Source: Chamaecrista fasciculata
Lineage: Eukaryota > Streptophyta > Magnoliopsida > Fabales > Fabaceae
Length of the DNA stretch: 64,000 nt
Assembly: GCA_003254925.1 (NCBI GenBank)
Contig: QANZ01020752.1
Location: 1 to 64,000, forward strand
Direction of reading: 5' to 3'
Positions 10,655 through 22,777 of the stretch are shown piece by piece. The translations under genes and the position numbers were made by a program. The notes below the pieces were generated by a model. That model worked only from the letters and a program-made list of their open reading frames with translations, was not told where the DNA came from and did no database searches. Position 1 is the first letter of the stretch. Every line of letters begins with the position of its first letter.

Positions 10655-13600
10655 TCAAGCTTTTTGGCTTGCAACTACAGGAGAGGGCTTCCTCTGGTTT
10701 GCACCTACCCTGATATCAATTTTCACTTTATTTGAAGCTCCATTTCTAGATTTTTGCGATGCAGGCCAGTGTCCGCAGGTAATAGCCATGTCCTTGAATT
10801 GTTGCAAATTTTCTAGAGTTTCAACAACGGCTGGCATTCTTGGCCTATCTTTAGGGTTCATGCTTACGCATTGCAGTGCTAAAAGAGCCATGGCCTTTGC
10901 ACCCTTAACAGAATACTGGCCAGAAAACCTTGGATCCATAATGTACCTCAACTTCCTAGTACTATTCAAGTAAGGCTTTGACCAATCCACAAGGTTTTGT
11001 TCTGTTTTTGGTCTTGTCTTCTCCATTGCTCTCCTTCCTGTGAGTAGTTCTAGCAGCACTACCCCAAAGCTATAGACATCACTTTTTGTGGTTAAGTGAC
11101 CTGAAAACCGTTTATTTGATATGTGATTATTGAATTGCTTGTTTTAGGGAAGTAATTTCAGAAAGCCACACATGCACGCCACCTGTTTGATTAATTACCT
11201 GTTGAGACGTATTCTGGGGCTGCATATCCATAGGTACCCATGACTCTGGTTGTAACGTGCGATTTAGATCCCTCTGGCCCCATTTTTGCTAGTCCAAAAT
11301 CTGACAATTTTGCTGTGAAATCCTGGATAAAACAGAACCCAGATGAACGTTACCAATGGTTCAAATTTTGCTTGTGTTAAGGCTTTTTGTTAGTCCAACT
11401 AATCCAAAAGACAAAAAGAAAAAAAATAAAGTTTTGGTATTTAATTATACGCACTGAATCAAGCAAGACATTGGAAGTTTTGAAGTCCCTGTATATGACT
11501 GGCTTCTCTGCCCCGTGTAAGAAGGAAAGGCCTTTAGCTGCACCTATTGCAATCTTTAATCTGGTTGCCCATGGCAGTGATGTTATCCCTGCGACCACAA
11601 AATGATGGCTAAATAACTGAACAAGGCTTTGATGTGCGTCTTAGATTCAAAGAAAGAAGGTTAAAATGAGGCATACTTCTGAACAAGTGATTCTCCAGGC
11701 TTCCTCGTGGCATGAATTCATAGACAAGGAGCCGTTCTTCTTCCTCACAACAATACCCAATCAATTTCACCAAGTTGGGATGCCTTAGCTGCCCAAGAAA
11801 TATTACTTCTGCCTGCAACCCAATTATTCAGTTAGCTAGCAATATTTCCTCTAATTCTCTTATTTTGCCTCTAATTTTGTAAATCCTACTTTGTTTGTAG
11901 TTCCCAAGACCTCAGTGGTGATTGATTCATCATGCCTGTTATCTTGATTGAACTAGTACTTCCTTCATGTTCTTATCAATAGATTTATTTTCACGATATT
12001 TTTATTTCAGAACTAAAGAAAAAGGTTCACATTTGTAAATAACCATATCTATATTGGTGAAGATAATATGATTAAAAAAAGGCAACATTTTCCATGTGGG
12101 CCAGCATCCTTGGTCACAGGTTTCTTCTTTTTTCGGTCATAGAATTGTGTAGGTTTAGGACTAGGGAGCGTTACTTACCTCCTAAAATACAAATATGGGT
12201 TTGGGCCTTTGATCACTTATCAATTACTTGAAAAAGAATTCAAGTCCCTTTCACCTCTTCAGTGTTAATTTAATTAATTATATATTACTAAACTTTAAAT
12301 GTAAATAAAGTACAATATTTTAGACTAAAAACTTTCAACCTCCCCACAGTCCCAAGTCCCAACTCTACTATATCCCTACTCTGTCTTGTAACTTGTAAGT
12401 TCTTGAAAATTTTCAAGTTTGAACTTTTTATTCACTCGTAGAATTTGGGTGCACTGCTGGGACCACCACGACTTCTGTTTTCTCCAGAATTTATACATCT
12501 CTATTTTTATTTTTCGTTATTAGTACAAATAGGTAGAACCGGAGAAGTTGAAGTCTCTCTATTTCTGTAAAAACATCATGACTTAAAAATCTTGAATTGA
12601 TCTTTTTGAAAACATGGATGAGAGAAGAAATTTTCAAAAAGGGAGAGGTTCAGAGGAAGCAGTAATTCCTCTTTTTTGGAAGAATGAGTGAACGACACAA
12701 GTGTATATAATAGTAAAATATATGTTATTTTAATTTCTAAACTTATAATTAAGTTAATTAATTTGTTGGAGTGAAAAATCCAAAATGAAATAAATGACAA
12801 ATTTCAAATATCGGTGAACCAAATATTGGAGAAATATATATATATACACCAGGAATCGTTTGATCTCGTTTGATCTTTTGAGGGTAAAAAATAATTTAAT
12901 TTAAAATTAAAAAAATAATAAATAAATATGTGGAACTTGATAATTGGCTGACTGTATAGATACGATAGGAGGAGAGAAAAAATAATAGATGAAATTTTAA
13001 AAAATAAAACTTATTATTTAATCTTTTAATTTTTACACTTCTAATGATTTAGTCCTTCAATAATTAAAATATATTATTTAGTCAATAAAAAACTACAAAT
13101 ATCAAATCAAACATTACATGCATATTTCTCTACCGATTAAGCAAGGCACGAAAAGCCCCTAATTAATATATATATATATATATATAACTTGGAAGATAGT
13201 ATCCAATGACAACATGAGCACTGAAAGTTCAGACCATGCACGGTTCTAATTAACTATGCGCCAAAAAAAATTCTTGAGTTTCCCTAAAACACTTCAGTTT
13301 CCCTCCAACTATACAAAATTTTAGATGAAAATATCAAATTAATCACTAGTGTGATCTAGAGATGAAGAATATTTGAGAACGTAATAAAGAATGTAGAGAA
13401 ATTGTAATCGTCATATTTTAAGTAACTTACAAGCCATTCACGATGTCCTTGCAAACCTTCAATATCGAGAAGCTTAACAGCAACAGGCTGAGCCTTCAAG
13501 CCTTGCCTCAAGTTGTCATCGATGTAACCCTTATGCACCGTCCCGAAGCCTCCTTCGCCCAACAAGTAATTGCTCGAGAAATTCTGCGTTATGGCTCGCA

Positions 13601-13856
13601 GCTCGCTCAGCTGGAAATCGTGAAGATCCGACCCGAACGACTGAGCCAGATCCTCGTTGATCCGCACCGACGACGAACGGCTCAGATCCGAGAACGACAA
13701 TCTCCGAAACGACGGCAACGGAGCAACGTCCTTCGACAAATCAGAACGCGACGACGGCTTGCAACGGCTGAATCTCCCCAACACCGTCGTCTGGTCCTCC
13801 GTCGAGCAGCAATTCGCCGTGAATGGCCTCCATGGCTTCGATGGCTGCTTCTTCAT
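10655..13856 (-). CDS. Receptor-like cytoplasmic kinase, RLCK-VII (RIPK/PBL-like), 5 exons, 421 aa
   Basis: A serine/threonine kinase without ectodomain, of the RLCK-VII/PBL family that relays signals from cell-surface immune and growth receptors. Exons on the minus strand: 13856-13431, 11812-11677, 11588-11455, 11322-11199 and 11100-10655, all GT/AG, giving 421 residues. Landmarks: Gly-rich loop [11 protein letters not shown] at 100-110, ATP-binding VAVK Lys128, the [20 protein letters not shown] hinge region, catalytic YRDFK with Asp222, Mg-binding DFG at 240-242, [11 protein letters not shown] in the activation segment. [13 protein letters not shown] just before the kinase domain and [12 protein letters not shown] are typical of the RIPK (PBL14) subgroup. 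Unlike many RLCK-VII members it has no Gly2, so N-myristoylation is not expected; Cys16-Cys17 could be palmitoylated, but that is inference. Intron 1 is 1.6 kb and contains a dispersed repeat. The exact PBL orthologue is uncertain. Confidence 0.92.
11813..13430 (-). other. Intron 1 of the PBL-like kinase gene
   Basis: Donor gtaagt (read at 13430-13425) and acceptor ttgcag (ending at 11813). It is AT-rich, with (TA)n tracts near 12835-12845 and 13168-13185 and a copy of a ~240-bp dispersed repeat at 12875-13119. No exon seen inside. Confidence 0.8.
12875..13119. repeat. Dispersed repeat, copy 1 (partner at 51541-51775)
   Basis: About 240 bases match, in reverse orientation, the segment at 51541-51775. 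Shared phrases include acttgataattggct / acttggtaattggct, ttttacacttctaatgattt and caaatcaaacattacat / caaatcaaacgttacat. It sits in intron 1 of the PBL-like kinase gene. Probably a MITE family; ends and target duplication were not resolved. Confidence 0.65.
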
Positions 13857-14358
13857 TGTAGGACTGCAACAATAGAAGAAGAAAAGGAAGAAGAAGAAGC
13901 GTTGTTTGGTAAAATGCGAAGACGGTGATTGGATACTAAATAAGTAACAAGTGGAAGAAGAAGAAGAAGAAGATGATGATAATGAAATAGCAGAAATGTT
14001 AGTTTATTACAAGACGAAGACATTCTTTCTTCAACTGCTCTAACCACTCTCTGTAATTTATGAATTTTAGGGTTCATGTTGTGATCTCATCCCAAAATCC
14101 CTTTTAGGTTTTTTAAAATCAATTTGGACTTTATGTGTGTGTGTGTGTGTGAATTGTGAACTTCATTCCGAAGCAAATCAAGCAATTATGCAATGCAACG
14201 CAGCAAAATCTTTTCGCCTTTTTAGAGTATAAAACTTTGACTCTGTGATTATGTTAAGTTGGGAAATGTGGATGGCGTTACGTGTCAATCTGTGATTCGC
14301 CGATACGTTTTGGACCTTGGACTTTGACGCACCAACTATTACATCTGGGAGTATTTTA

Positions 14359-14480
14359 GACTTTTTTTCCCCAAGGAGAACTCTGCATTTTAATAATCCT
14401 GAAAAAAAATTAACTCAAAAAATTATTCCAAGAGATGGCCAGAATTATTAAAATGCAGAGTTTACCTTGGGGAAAAAGTC
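14359..14480. mobile_element. 122-bp fold-back MITE with 9-bp target duplication
   Basis: Arms of about 42 bases (gacttttttt then ccccaagg at the left, ccttgggg then aaaaagtc at the right) are near-perfect inverted copies around a short loop. Both sides carry the same 9 bases, agtatttta (14350-14358 and 14481-14489). A 9-bp duplication is typical of Mutator-type insertion; the superfamily assignment is inference. Confidence 0.8.
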
Positions 14481-15200
14481 AGTATTTTACTACTTACTAG
14501 AGGGAAGAAAAAAGAGACTTAGAACAAAATTTTATGAAAATTAATTAAATGAATGTGATTTATAATTATATTTTATTACTACTTCCAAGAGAAAATAAAG
14601 TCATGTCTTGTTCCAATGATGAAGGATTTTTTTTTTTTTTTGGTTTTTGTGTTGAACATGTTATATATATTTTAACATTTGTGGATATGCTTAGAATCGT
14701 ATCTGAACCATGGTTATATATTAAATTTGCTAGTAAAATGGGATGGTGGCACTGAAACTTGAAAGTGTGAATGTGAAGTATGTATATTTCTTTTATGTGG
14801 GAGCTGAAGGAATTATTATCTATTTGTCTTTTTCAATATTTTTTTGGGGGGCCATTTTTGGCCATATGTGTGATTCTCTAAAAAAGAGTATAAATTTTGG
14901 CTATTGATTTGGTAACCTAAGAAAAACGTATAGAACACACAAAAGTGACGAAGGGGATGATAGCATCAAACTCTGTCTTTATTCTGAAAACTTAACGAAT
15001 GGGATTGAAATGAAGAGGAGCAGTTATTACTTATTAGTTGAAGTGCTGAATGAGGTAATACCATTACATTGCATTCCAAATATTATTATCAAATTGTTAT
15101 TATAATTATTATTAAATGTAGAAACTTGTGAACTAAGTAGTATAATATTTAAATGTACAGTGTAGTCCCTTCCCTGCTCCATTCTGGAATTCATCATTCA

Positions 15201-15303
15201 TTTATCCGTGTTACTTGTACCAGTTTCCTTCATTGAAAATTGTTTGATACATGAATTAACTTGTTTTTCAATGAAGGAAACTGGTACAAGTAACACGGAT
15301 AAA
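15201..15303. repeat. Perfect 39-bp inverted repeat, 25-base loop, next to an N
   Basis: Bases 15201-15239 and 15265-15303 are exact reverse complements (outer end tttatccgtgttac, inner end ttcattgaaaa). The right arm ends directly at the undetermined base 15304. It could be a young fold-back element, a small-RNA hairpin, or an assembly error in which one contig end was joined to its own reverse complement. Confidence 0.9.
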
Positions 15304-16477
15304 NTTTTTTTTAATGATATGTGACCTGTTTGAAGATAAACTATAGGTATTCTTTTAATGGCATTAATATTTGCAACCAAATCTACTTATCTTCTTATTT
15401 GCTCAAGTATTAGGGTGCAGTGGGTTTGTTATTTAGTTTTGTATAAGGAAAAAACTTATATGCAGTTACTTAAATCTTTGCTATGAGGTTTTCCAATCAC
15501 AAGCTTCAATTACATTCTCTCTCTTCAATGATTGGTCATGCAAAACAAATTTGTCACGTGTCATATTTTTATTGGAGAACCTTATAACAAGCATATAAAG
15601 AACTGCATATAAGTCTTGCTCGGTATCTTTATGGAAATATTCCACAGTCCCAAATCCCAAGAATATTGAGTAAGATCAAACATTACAAAACAATGCTAGG
15701 AATTCTGACAAGTATTCTTTGTACAAGTTTAGTAAGTAATGCTATACTAGCGGCTCTGCATGCACTAACGGGCACGTAAATATTAGGGATCAAAATGAAA
15801 TTGATAGTAAACATTATAGACCCAAGTGAGGTTTTTGCTTAAAAAAAAAACTTTGGTATTTCCCACATTATAGAGAAAGATAGGGAGAGAGAGGCACAAC
15901 CCAGGTTCTCAACCCACTTTCTAGTTTTTTATTTAATTTATTATAATATGAATAATTATGTATTTTTTGATTGGTTCATTAAAGTTTAGCCTAAAGTTAA
16001 AAAAGAAGGACGACCAGAAAGGAGTGGAGCCATATAATATAAGATATATATATATATATATAATCTAACAAGAAAATTTATATGATATCTTCACATATTC
16101 AGAGTCAGACCCAAGAAAAAAGTAACATAATGCTGATCATATTGGTAATTCTTAAGATGTCTTAACATAATAATGTAGTTCCACAAAATTTCATAATTAG
16201 GCCAAAAAAACTAGAGACCATCAATGGGCAAGGAAAAACATCATTTATCTACCTTGCCGAGATTTGTACAAGTTGTTTACAAGGAAGCCGTAGGATCTAA
16301 GCACACTCTTCAATTACAGATGGATGTAACTACACCTTTATGCTGCTATATATATCTATAATGCTTGCATATACAACACACTGCACAGAACTAATGCATT
16401 CACAGGAAGGAATTCGGACATGTTTGGGAATGAGAATATACAGATTCTGCAGAACCCAATCAAAGACCATATTGGGA

Positions 16478-19400
16478 TCACGAAGTTGAAGAGTTTATTT
16501 CCATAATCATGGTAGCTGGTATTTTGTCTTGTTTCTCTACATATGCTGAGGGAAACCATCCAGCATTGCCCCTACATTCTCCTTCAGACCATCCATTGGG
16601 AGCCACCTAAAAATAGATCAATGGGTAAATTCAAAATCAAGAAATAAGCTTATTATATATTTACAACAGTTTTAGTTATTAGACTCCTCTAATCTCTCAA
16701 AGATCGCTCCCGGTCATTTGATACACCCCTTAAAAATAGATTACATATATGTAATTGTTAAATCAGAAATGCTGGTTATAGCAAGCAGAACAATGGTTCA
16801 ATGACTGTATACATCAATAAGAATATAGAGAGGGACGAAAATATGACCAGCAATTTCATAGTAACACAATACTAATAGAGTGGTAAGTTTCAATGGAACT
16901 AGACCAGATATGCGGCATCAAAAGGGCAATTCATTTACTGTCATTCCCAGACAAAAGGTTCAAGCTAATTGTTACATGGGGATACAAAGTTGACGAGTGA
17001 ATTGTCATAAAATGTGAATTCCAACAAGACCATATCTAAATTTAGAAAAAGGAGAAGGTTTATCTCCAGAATTGATGTGGCATAAAGAATTGATAAGTGG
17101 TTCAAGAAATACCTGCCGAACCACTACGTAATCATCAACTGTTAAAGTTAACTCGCCCTCAGCTTGAGCATCAAATGGGTGTACGACCTGGAATACAAAC
17201 GACAACCAAGATTAATCAACTGTTAAAGCCAAGGATAAAGCCCAAGAATGGTTTTAGTAATATTTCTGCAACATGCCCTTTCGCACAAAAGCCCTTTAGA
17301 CTTTTAAGTTCGGACAAAACAAAGCTCTATAAAGCATTAAGCTGAATTAAATTTAGTCAGGAATGAAGTTGACAAGGACTCGACTTCCTGATCACGAAAG
17401 ATTTATACCATGTCAATGACTGAATCATCCCAAAAGCTCAAATCAGGACTAGGAGAAAACCCAAGGATTTGATATCATTCTAATGTAAGGAGTTTCCCAT
17501 CATACTCAGTATATGAATTTTATCATTAAAGAGACCACTATTTGATTAACAAAATGAGTTATCAACGTGAAAAACCAGATATTACTCTTGAAATAATAGT
17601 ACGAGTGTATAACATCAATTATCATATTTTCAAGGGAAGAAAATCCAAATAAGTTATATTTAGCTCTGAAAGAAAACATAGAAGATCCAGATGCAATATC
17701 TTCTGCAACGGAACCGTTACCAAATTGTTAGTATATGCTTCATCTTGAGCAATACTCAACTACAAGAATATGATCTACATTGTATGTGATAAAGTAGCTC
17801 TCAGGAAATCTTAGTCTTAATGTAGACTAACAGCAGCTAAGAGCAACCAGAATTCACAGTAGAATTTACATGAATTACCTTTGCAAAATGGTAGGTACCG
17901 GCTGGACCAGTGCTTTGATGATCAAAACCATTCAGGTTAGCATTCTCAATTACAGGTCGAGTATATCCATCTGTGGCCACTGGTGCTGCCGAATGCTCTT
18001 TTGATTGCTTTTCCACAATCATCTAACTCCAACAGAACATGAGTTTCATCAATACAAAAAAAAAAAGATATTTAGAATATTATGCCATTCTTTTGGAAGT
18101 CTACATTCAGGAAACACACAGGCAGCAAATACTTTTAAATTAAGAGTGAACAGTAAGTGAAAATAGTAGCAAACCTCAGCATATAGCTTTTCTAATAGAA
18201 CAAGGGCATGCTGATGATAAGCTCTCTCAGCATCCACCTGCCAGAAATAGCAACAAAATGATAATGAACTAAAAAGAAAAGGGAAGGGGGGGCAGAGGTC
18301 AGGTTCATTTTTTAGTCAGTCACGTTTCTATTCAAAATCAGTAATAACTACAATTACTTCTAACTATTTCTTTCTCACTGCACTTTTTCTGAAACTCCCT
18401 TCAAAAAGATGACATTTTAAAATAAAAAGAAAAATAAATATATACATATATATATATATTCAACATGGCCAAACACGCCTTTATCCCCTTAGACTTTGCA
18501 GCTGGATGAAGATCTGGCAATGGACAGGCACTCATCAGTAGAAAAGTTCTTTTCAGACTTTTCATATAGAAAATAGCTTGTTTAACAGAAGATCGCAAAC
18601 CTCAGACGAAGCAATACAATCCTCAATTTACATAATTTACACTGAACCAGAGAAATTTTTTCCCCATAAAAACAAATATTCACATCTTCTTAATCTTTAT
18701 AGCTAAAAACATTCAGCTGTTCACAATATTATGTAACTAGAATTAGCTATGGTGTTTAGGAATTAGCACCAAACATTGAAGCATATGAAGCAAAATTTAA
18801 AACATTGTAATAAGATATATTATGTCATGTTCACACAGAATCTAGCAACATGATACCATAGTACAAAGGCTTTTGAGAGTTATCTGTTGTTGATCATCTC
18901 CAACTGACAACATAGCAGCAGTTGCTTCTCTACCAAGTGCCCCCAAGGCAGATTTAAGTTCTTTCAACCTTGTTTCAGCATTTTGAAGCTTCATGGAGCT
19001 CTCTGCAGAAACAGAAGAATCCCTCAACTTTGAACGACGCTTCAAAACTTCAGCAGCCTGATGAGGAAATATCTGAGATAAATACTAGCATTGTACACCA
19101 GACTGCCATTATGCATGAAGATGTAGCAATGTGTATTACCTGGGCCTCTACCTCTTGAAAAAGTTTGTCATAGCGGTAAGTGAGGTGGCGTGCATCCTCT
19201 AAAGGAGCTCCAGTTATTTGTGCCCGTAATGGTTCAGAAACCTATAAACACAAAACCTGAATCAACATTAAGAAGGTATTGGTTCGTTTTTTCTTTTTGG
19301 CGAGGGGAGTGATTGAGGATGAAGTATTAATTGGAAGACACCTTTCAAAATATAAAATTTGTGCTACAAAAGTATAGAATTTTTTTAAAGTAAAGACACC

Positions 19401-20749
19401 TTTCACTTAATTGTTAGTCGAAAGGAAAGACCAAGAATATTGACCCTGAGCTTATGATCAACCTATTAGGTTAGACTTCAGCTGTCAAGCACCTTTTCTG
19501 GTAATATTAAATTATGATTTAGTTTTCAAGAAAAAAATTCAATTTCCGTTAGAGCACTAGAAGACTGATATAAGCAGCATATGAAAGCTTTCTATCAATT
19601 TGCACTTACAGAAAATGAATCCCTGAGCTTATGCTACTACGTAATAGGTCACAATGAGCAATTTGTAAATGAGATGGCCATTTTTTTTTCTACCAGAAGA
19701 CATTAAATATGCATGTATTGATAAATTTTACAAGCCCTGCCGTAAAACTAAATGTTCCTGAAATAAACTCTTCAAAGAGTGTGTAAGGGTATCAAGAAGT
19801 TTTCACATAAAATTACCTGATGACTGTAGACCCCAAGCAAAGTCTCCCTTTCATTTTCCATTAAATCATAAGAGTTACCCATGTGAAGAGAAGCTTTTGC
19901 AAGTGGATAACTACTGTCTTGATTCTCAGTCCCGTACTTACAACATTCTTTAGCCAACTTTCTTACTGAAGTACACAAGGCGAAATGTCAATTATATCAT
20001 CCTTCTGAAGGAAACCAAATTAACAAAGCGTGAAAACTGAAAACCAAAGTTACCTATCTCCATCTGCTTTGAACCTACAGATACAAAACCTTCAATACCA
20101 CGAACAATATGCCGCTGAAAATGCTGCCAGCACCAAATTTTATAAAAATGCGGTTTACTAACTCAGCCATCAGATTCAAACCATACATGGACAGCATACA
20201 TGAAAATTGAGATTACAGTATAATACCATTATACCTTGGCTGCCTTTGTAGAATTATATAACTTTTGAAGTTGTTGGTGACATTGAATTTCAGATTCATC
20301 CGTCATCAGTGGTTCATTGTTAATTTGGCCAAGCTGTCTAAGTATAGCCTGCAAAATAACAATAACATTATGGTCTTCCTGACAATTACACAAGGAAAAA
20401 TTTAAACAAACTAGAGTCAAGTGAAAATCGATTGACAAATTTCATCAGCTGAAGCCTGAACTGTAAGCTATACACAAAATCCCACTAGAAAATTCAATAA
20501 TTCAAAAAAAAAAAAAGATTGCCCCATTCTACAAAACCAAATTGAACAGAACATTTTTAAACACTACCACAAAAAAAAGCATAATCTACAAATAGGGGGT
20601 GGACTCTACTGTTCCTAATTTGGAAGCATCCTAAATTCACAGTTCACAGAGACCATGAGTATAAAAACTAGAAGAACAGGGAAAATCACCTGCTGCTGCT
20701 TGGCAACTTGTTCCCTTAATTTGCTAGCTTGCTTCCTTATAGCATCCAT
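16478..20749 (-). CDS. SH3P1: SH3 domain-containing protein SH3P1 (BAR + SH3), 10 exons, 368 aa
   Basis: A membrane-curving BAR protein with a C-terminal SH3 domain, of the SH3P1-3 family that acts in clathrin-linked trafficking and, for SH3P2, cell-plate and autophagosome membranes. Exons: 20749-20690, 20348-20235, 20123-20054, 19965-19817, 19241-19140, 19057-18857, 18237-18175, 18022-17879, 17187-17113, 16606-16478; all GT/AG and in one frame. The N-terminus MDAIRKQASKLREQVAKQQQ and PLEDARHL (exon 5) mark the BAR region (about 1-255). A short Ser/Ala-rich linker follows. The SH3 domain covers about 297-352: HPFDA, VDDYVVVRQ, NGWSEGE with Trp332, and GWFPSAYVEKQ. The SH3 sequence and the exon 2 phrase LYNSTKAAK are closest to SH3P1 as I recall it; the linker is much shorter than in Arabidopsis SH3P1. 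The neighbouring FEI1 gene supports the orthology. Confidence 0.93.
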
Positions 20750-22777
20750 GTTCCTTACCGATGATTATCAAGAGCCACTTTGTTCGTTGCTATCGAAACA
20801 GAAAACGATCAGAAAATCAAGGTATAGAGAGAAAAGGAGACTGATCACGAGGATCTTTCAAGAAGTAGAATTTTCCGAAAGATTAACTTGGAAGAAAGGG
20901 AAGAGAGGAGAAGATAGGCGTGGAGAGGAACAGTAAGAGAATATAAAGGTTAGGATTGTTCTGTTATGTTATGTGTTGTATGTAAATGGGAATGAAAACT
21001 GAAACTGTAGTGTTTGATGAGAGAATATTAGGGGAAAACGTCATTTTCAGAATTCCACTGGACACGCACTTGACTTGCGGACATAACTGGAAAGCTCAAA
21101 AAAAAAAACCTAAAAGGGTAAAGAAAGTTGAATTACGCTAAATGAATCCTTGGGATTCGGGATATTATCTTTTCTTGAACTAATAATTCAACAATTACTT
21201 TTGACGACGACCACGTGGGCCCTCTCGTCTTAGAAGCTTATAGATTTTCTTTTCTTTTTCCTTAAACGTTAAGAGTGGTTTGGTTGGTCATTAACTGTTT
21301 AATTCTTTGATCATTGTATCACGTTGTAGTTGTATTAACAACTTATTTGGTTTTCTACTGTAGGGTAAAGTTGTTATTGGGAAATGGATTTGCGGACCAA
21401 AGAGTGATTTTGAGAAAAGCACATGATATCAACTGTGAAGTCACCCGGAGGTAAGTATTTAAATATTTATATTTAAGGTTTTAACTTTTTTTAACTATAA
21501 ATTTTTTTCTGCTTAACGATCCAAGTAAAAATTAATCTCAAACTAGTGTCTTACTTCTTATACCATGTCCAGGTTGTTTCATGTGGGCTGCATCATATCT
21601 GAAAGTGGCAAAATATACTAATTCAACACTTAGATTGATACTGGAAATTATATTATACAAAGGATTAGAATTATATTAAATTTCTCATATTTTCAATATA
21701 AAAATAAGACATGTATTAATTTTTTTTGTGACTAAATTATAAATAATTAAAAACTTGCATCACAATAGTTTTTACAGTAATTTTGTTATAGAGACCTAAG
21801 ATTTTTAAGAGGAAAAGAAATTTAAATTTATTAATCTGTTCTTTTTATTTTTTTCATTCTTTTACAAAATTAATATAATAATAGAGAAAATTTAAAGAAA
21901 ATATAAAACTTACAATTTTATTTTAAAAAAATTAACACCGTGACAAAATCCAATTCCGCAATATCAATGATTCTGATTCAGTTTTCAAGAGAATGTAAAT
22001 CAGTACATTTACGAAGGATCATGTCAACCTTGTATTGTCACCAGCGAATCACATACCATAATTTAGTCGACAACAAGTAATGGCTCAGGCCAAAGAAAAA
22101 AAAAACAAGTAATAGCACTATTTGGCGCGTTGGCATTTTAAGAGAAAGGTAAGGATCTAGAAAAACTTCAAAAAAAAAATTGAACATCTTGGCCTATGCT
22201 ATCCCCATGTACTAAACAGGGTGAATATTACAGAAAGATCCTAAAACAGTGAGTAACACATTGTACAACAATGAAATAATGAACCTGAGGACTACGCACC
22301 CCTGAATCTGATCATGGGTAGAATACTAGAATTCTTTTGCAGAAGGGAATATATTACATTCATAACAAAAATAACTTAAAAAGGTGGGTGTCCTCAATTT
22401 ATACAAATTCATATACACTTCAAGATTCAGGTGAACAAATGCTGACTCGGATCACAAATTCTAGCAGTGGCTGAAGTCGGATTAAAGAAGGAAAAAGAAA
22501 AAAGAACTCAACAAATGTGGAATTTCATTCACGAAGACAAGAAAAGTTTGAACATGTCCGATTAGGACACAAGAGTTAGGAGAGCCAGAATTTCATGTTG
22601 TAAAGAGGGGGTGATCATGAAGGGTACCTTTCGTTCATAAATCTGCTTAAAGAATGAATACAATTCAGAGGAAGAGTAACCCCGCAGATTCCTAGCCCCT
22701 CTTGCAGTGACCGGCAATTAATGGCGAGGACAACAACACAGGCTCAACATGCTTTTGGTTTCCTTTGGGCAAGGTTC
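20750..22777. other. SH3P1 promoter side and FEI1 3' flank
   Basis: From 20750 to about 21000 lies the purine-rich 5' leader of SH3P1. 21000-22300 is AT-rich with no frame of note. About 22330-22777 is probably the FEI1 3' UTR. A cacgtggg string (ACGT core) at 21212-21219 is a possible G-box-like site about 460 bases upstream of the SH3P1 start. Confidence 0.45.

Larger units (their letters stand above)
13857..16477. other. Intergenic region, fold-back element and hairpin
   Basis: This holds the promoter side of the PBL-like gene (up to about 14300, with a gaa-rich 5' leader and a (GT)n run at 14133-14151), the 122-bp element at 14359-14480, the perfect inverted repeat at 15201-15303, a (TA)n tract at 16044-16062, and the 3' UTR side of SH3P1 (about 16250-16477). 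No coding frame with support. Confidence 0.55.

Noticed and set aside
13443-13928. 161-codon plus-strand frame opposite PBL kinase exon 1
   Set aside because: It lies wholly over a secure kinase exon, is Arg-rich from antisense reading, and has no recognisable motif.
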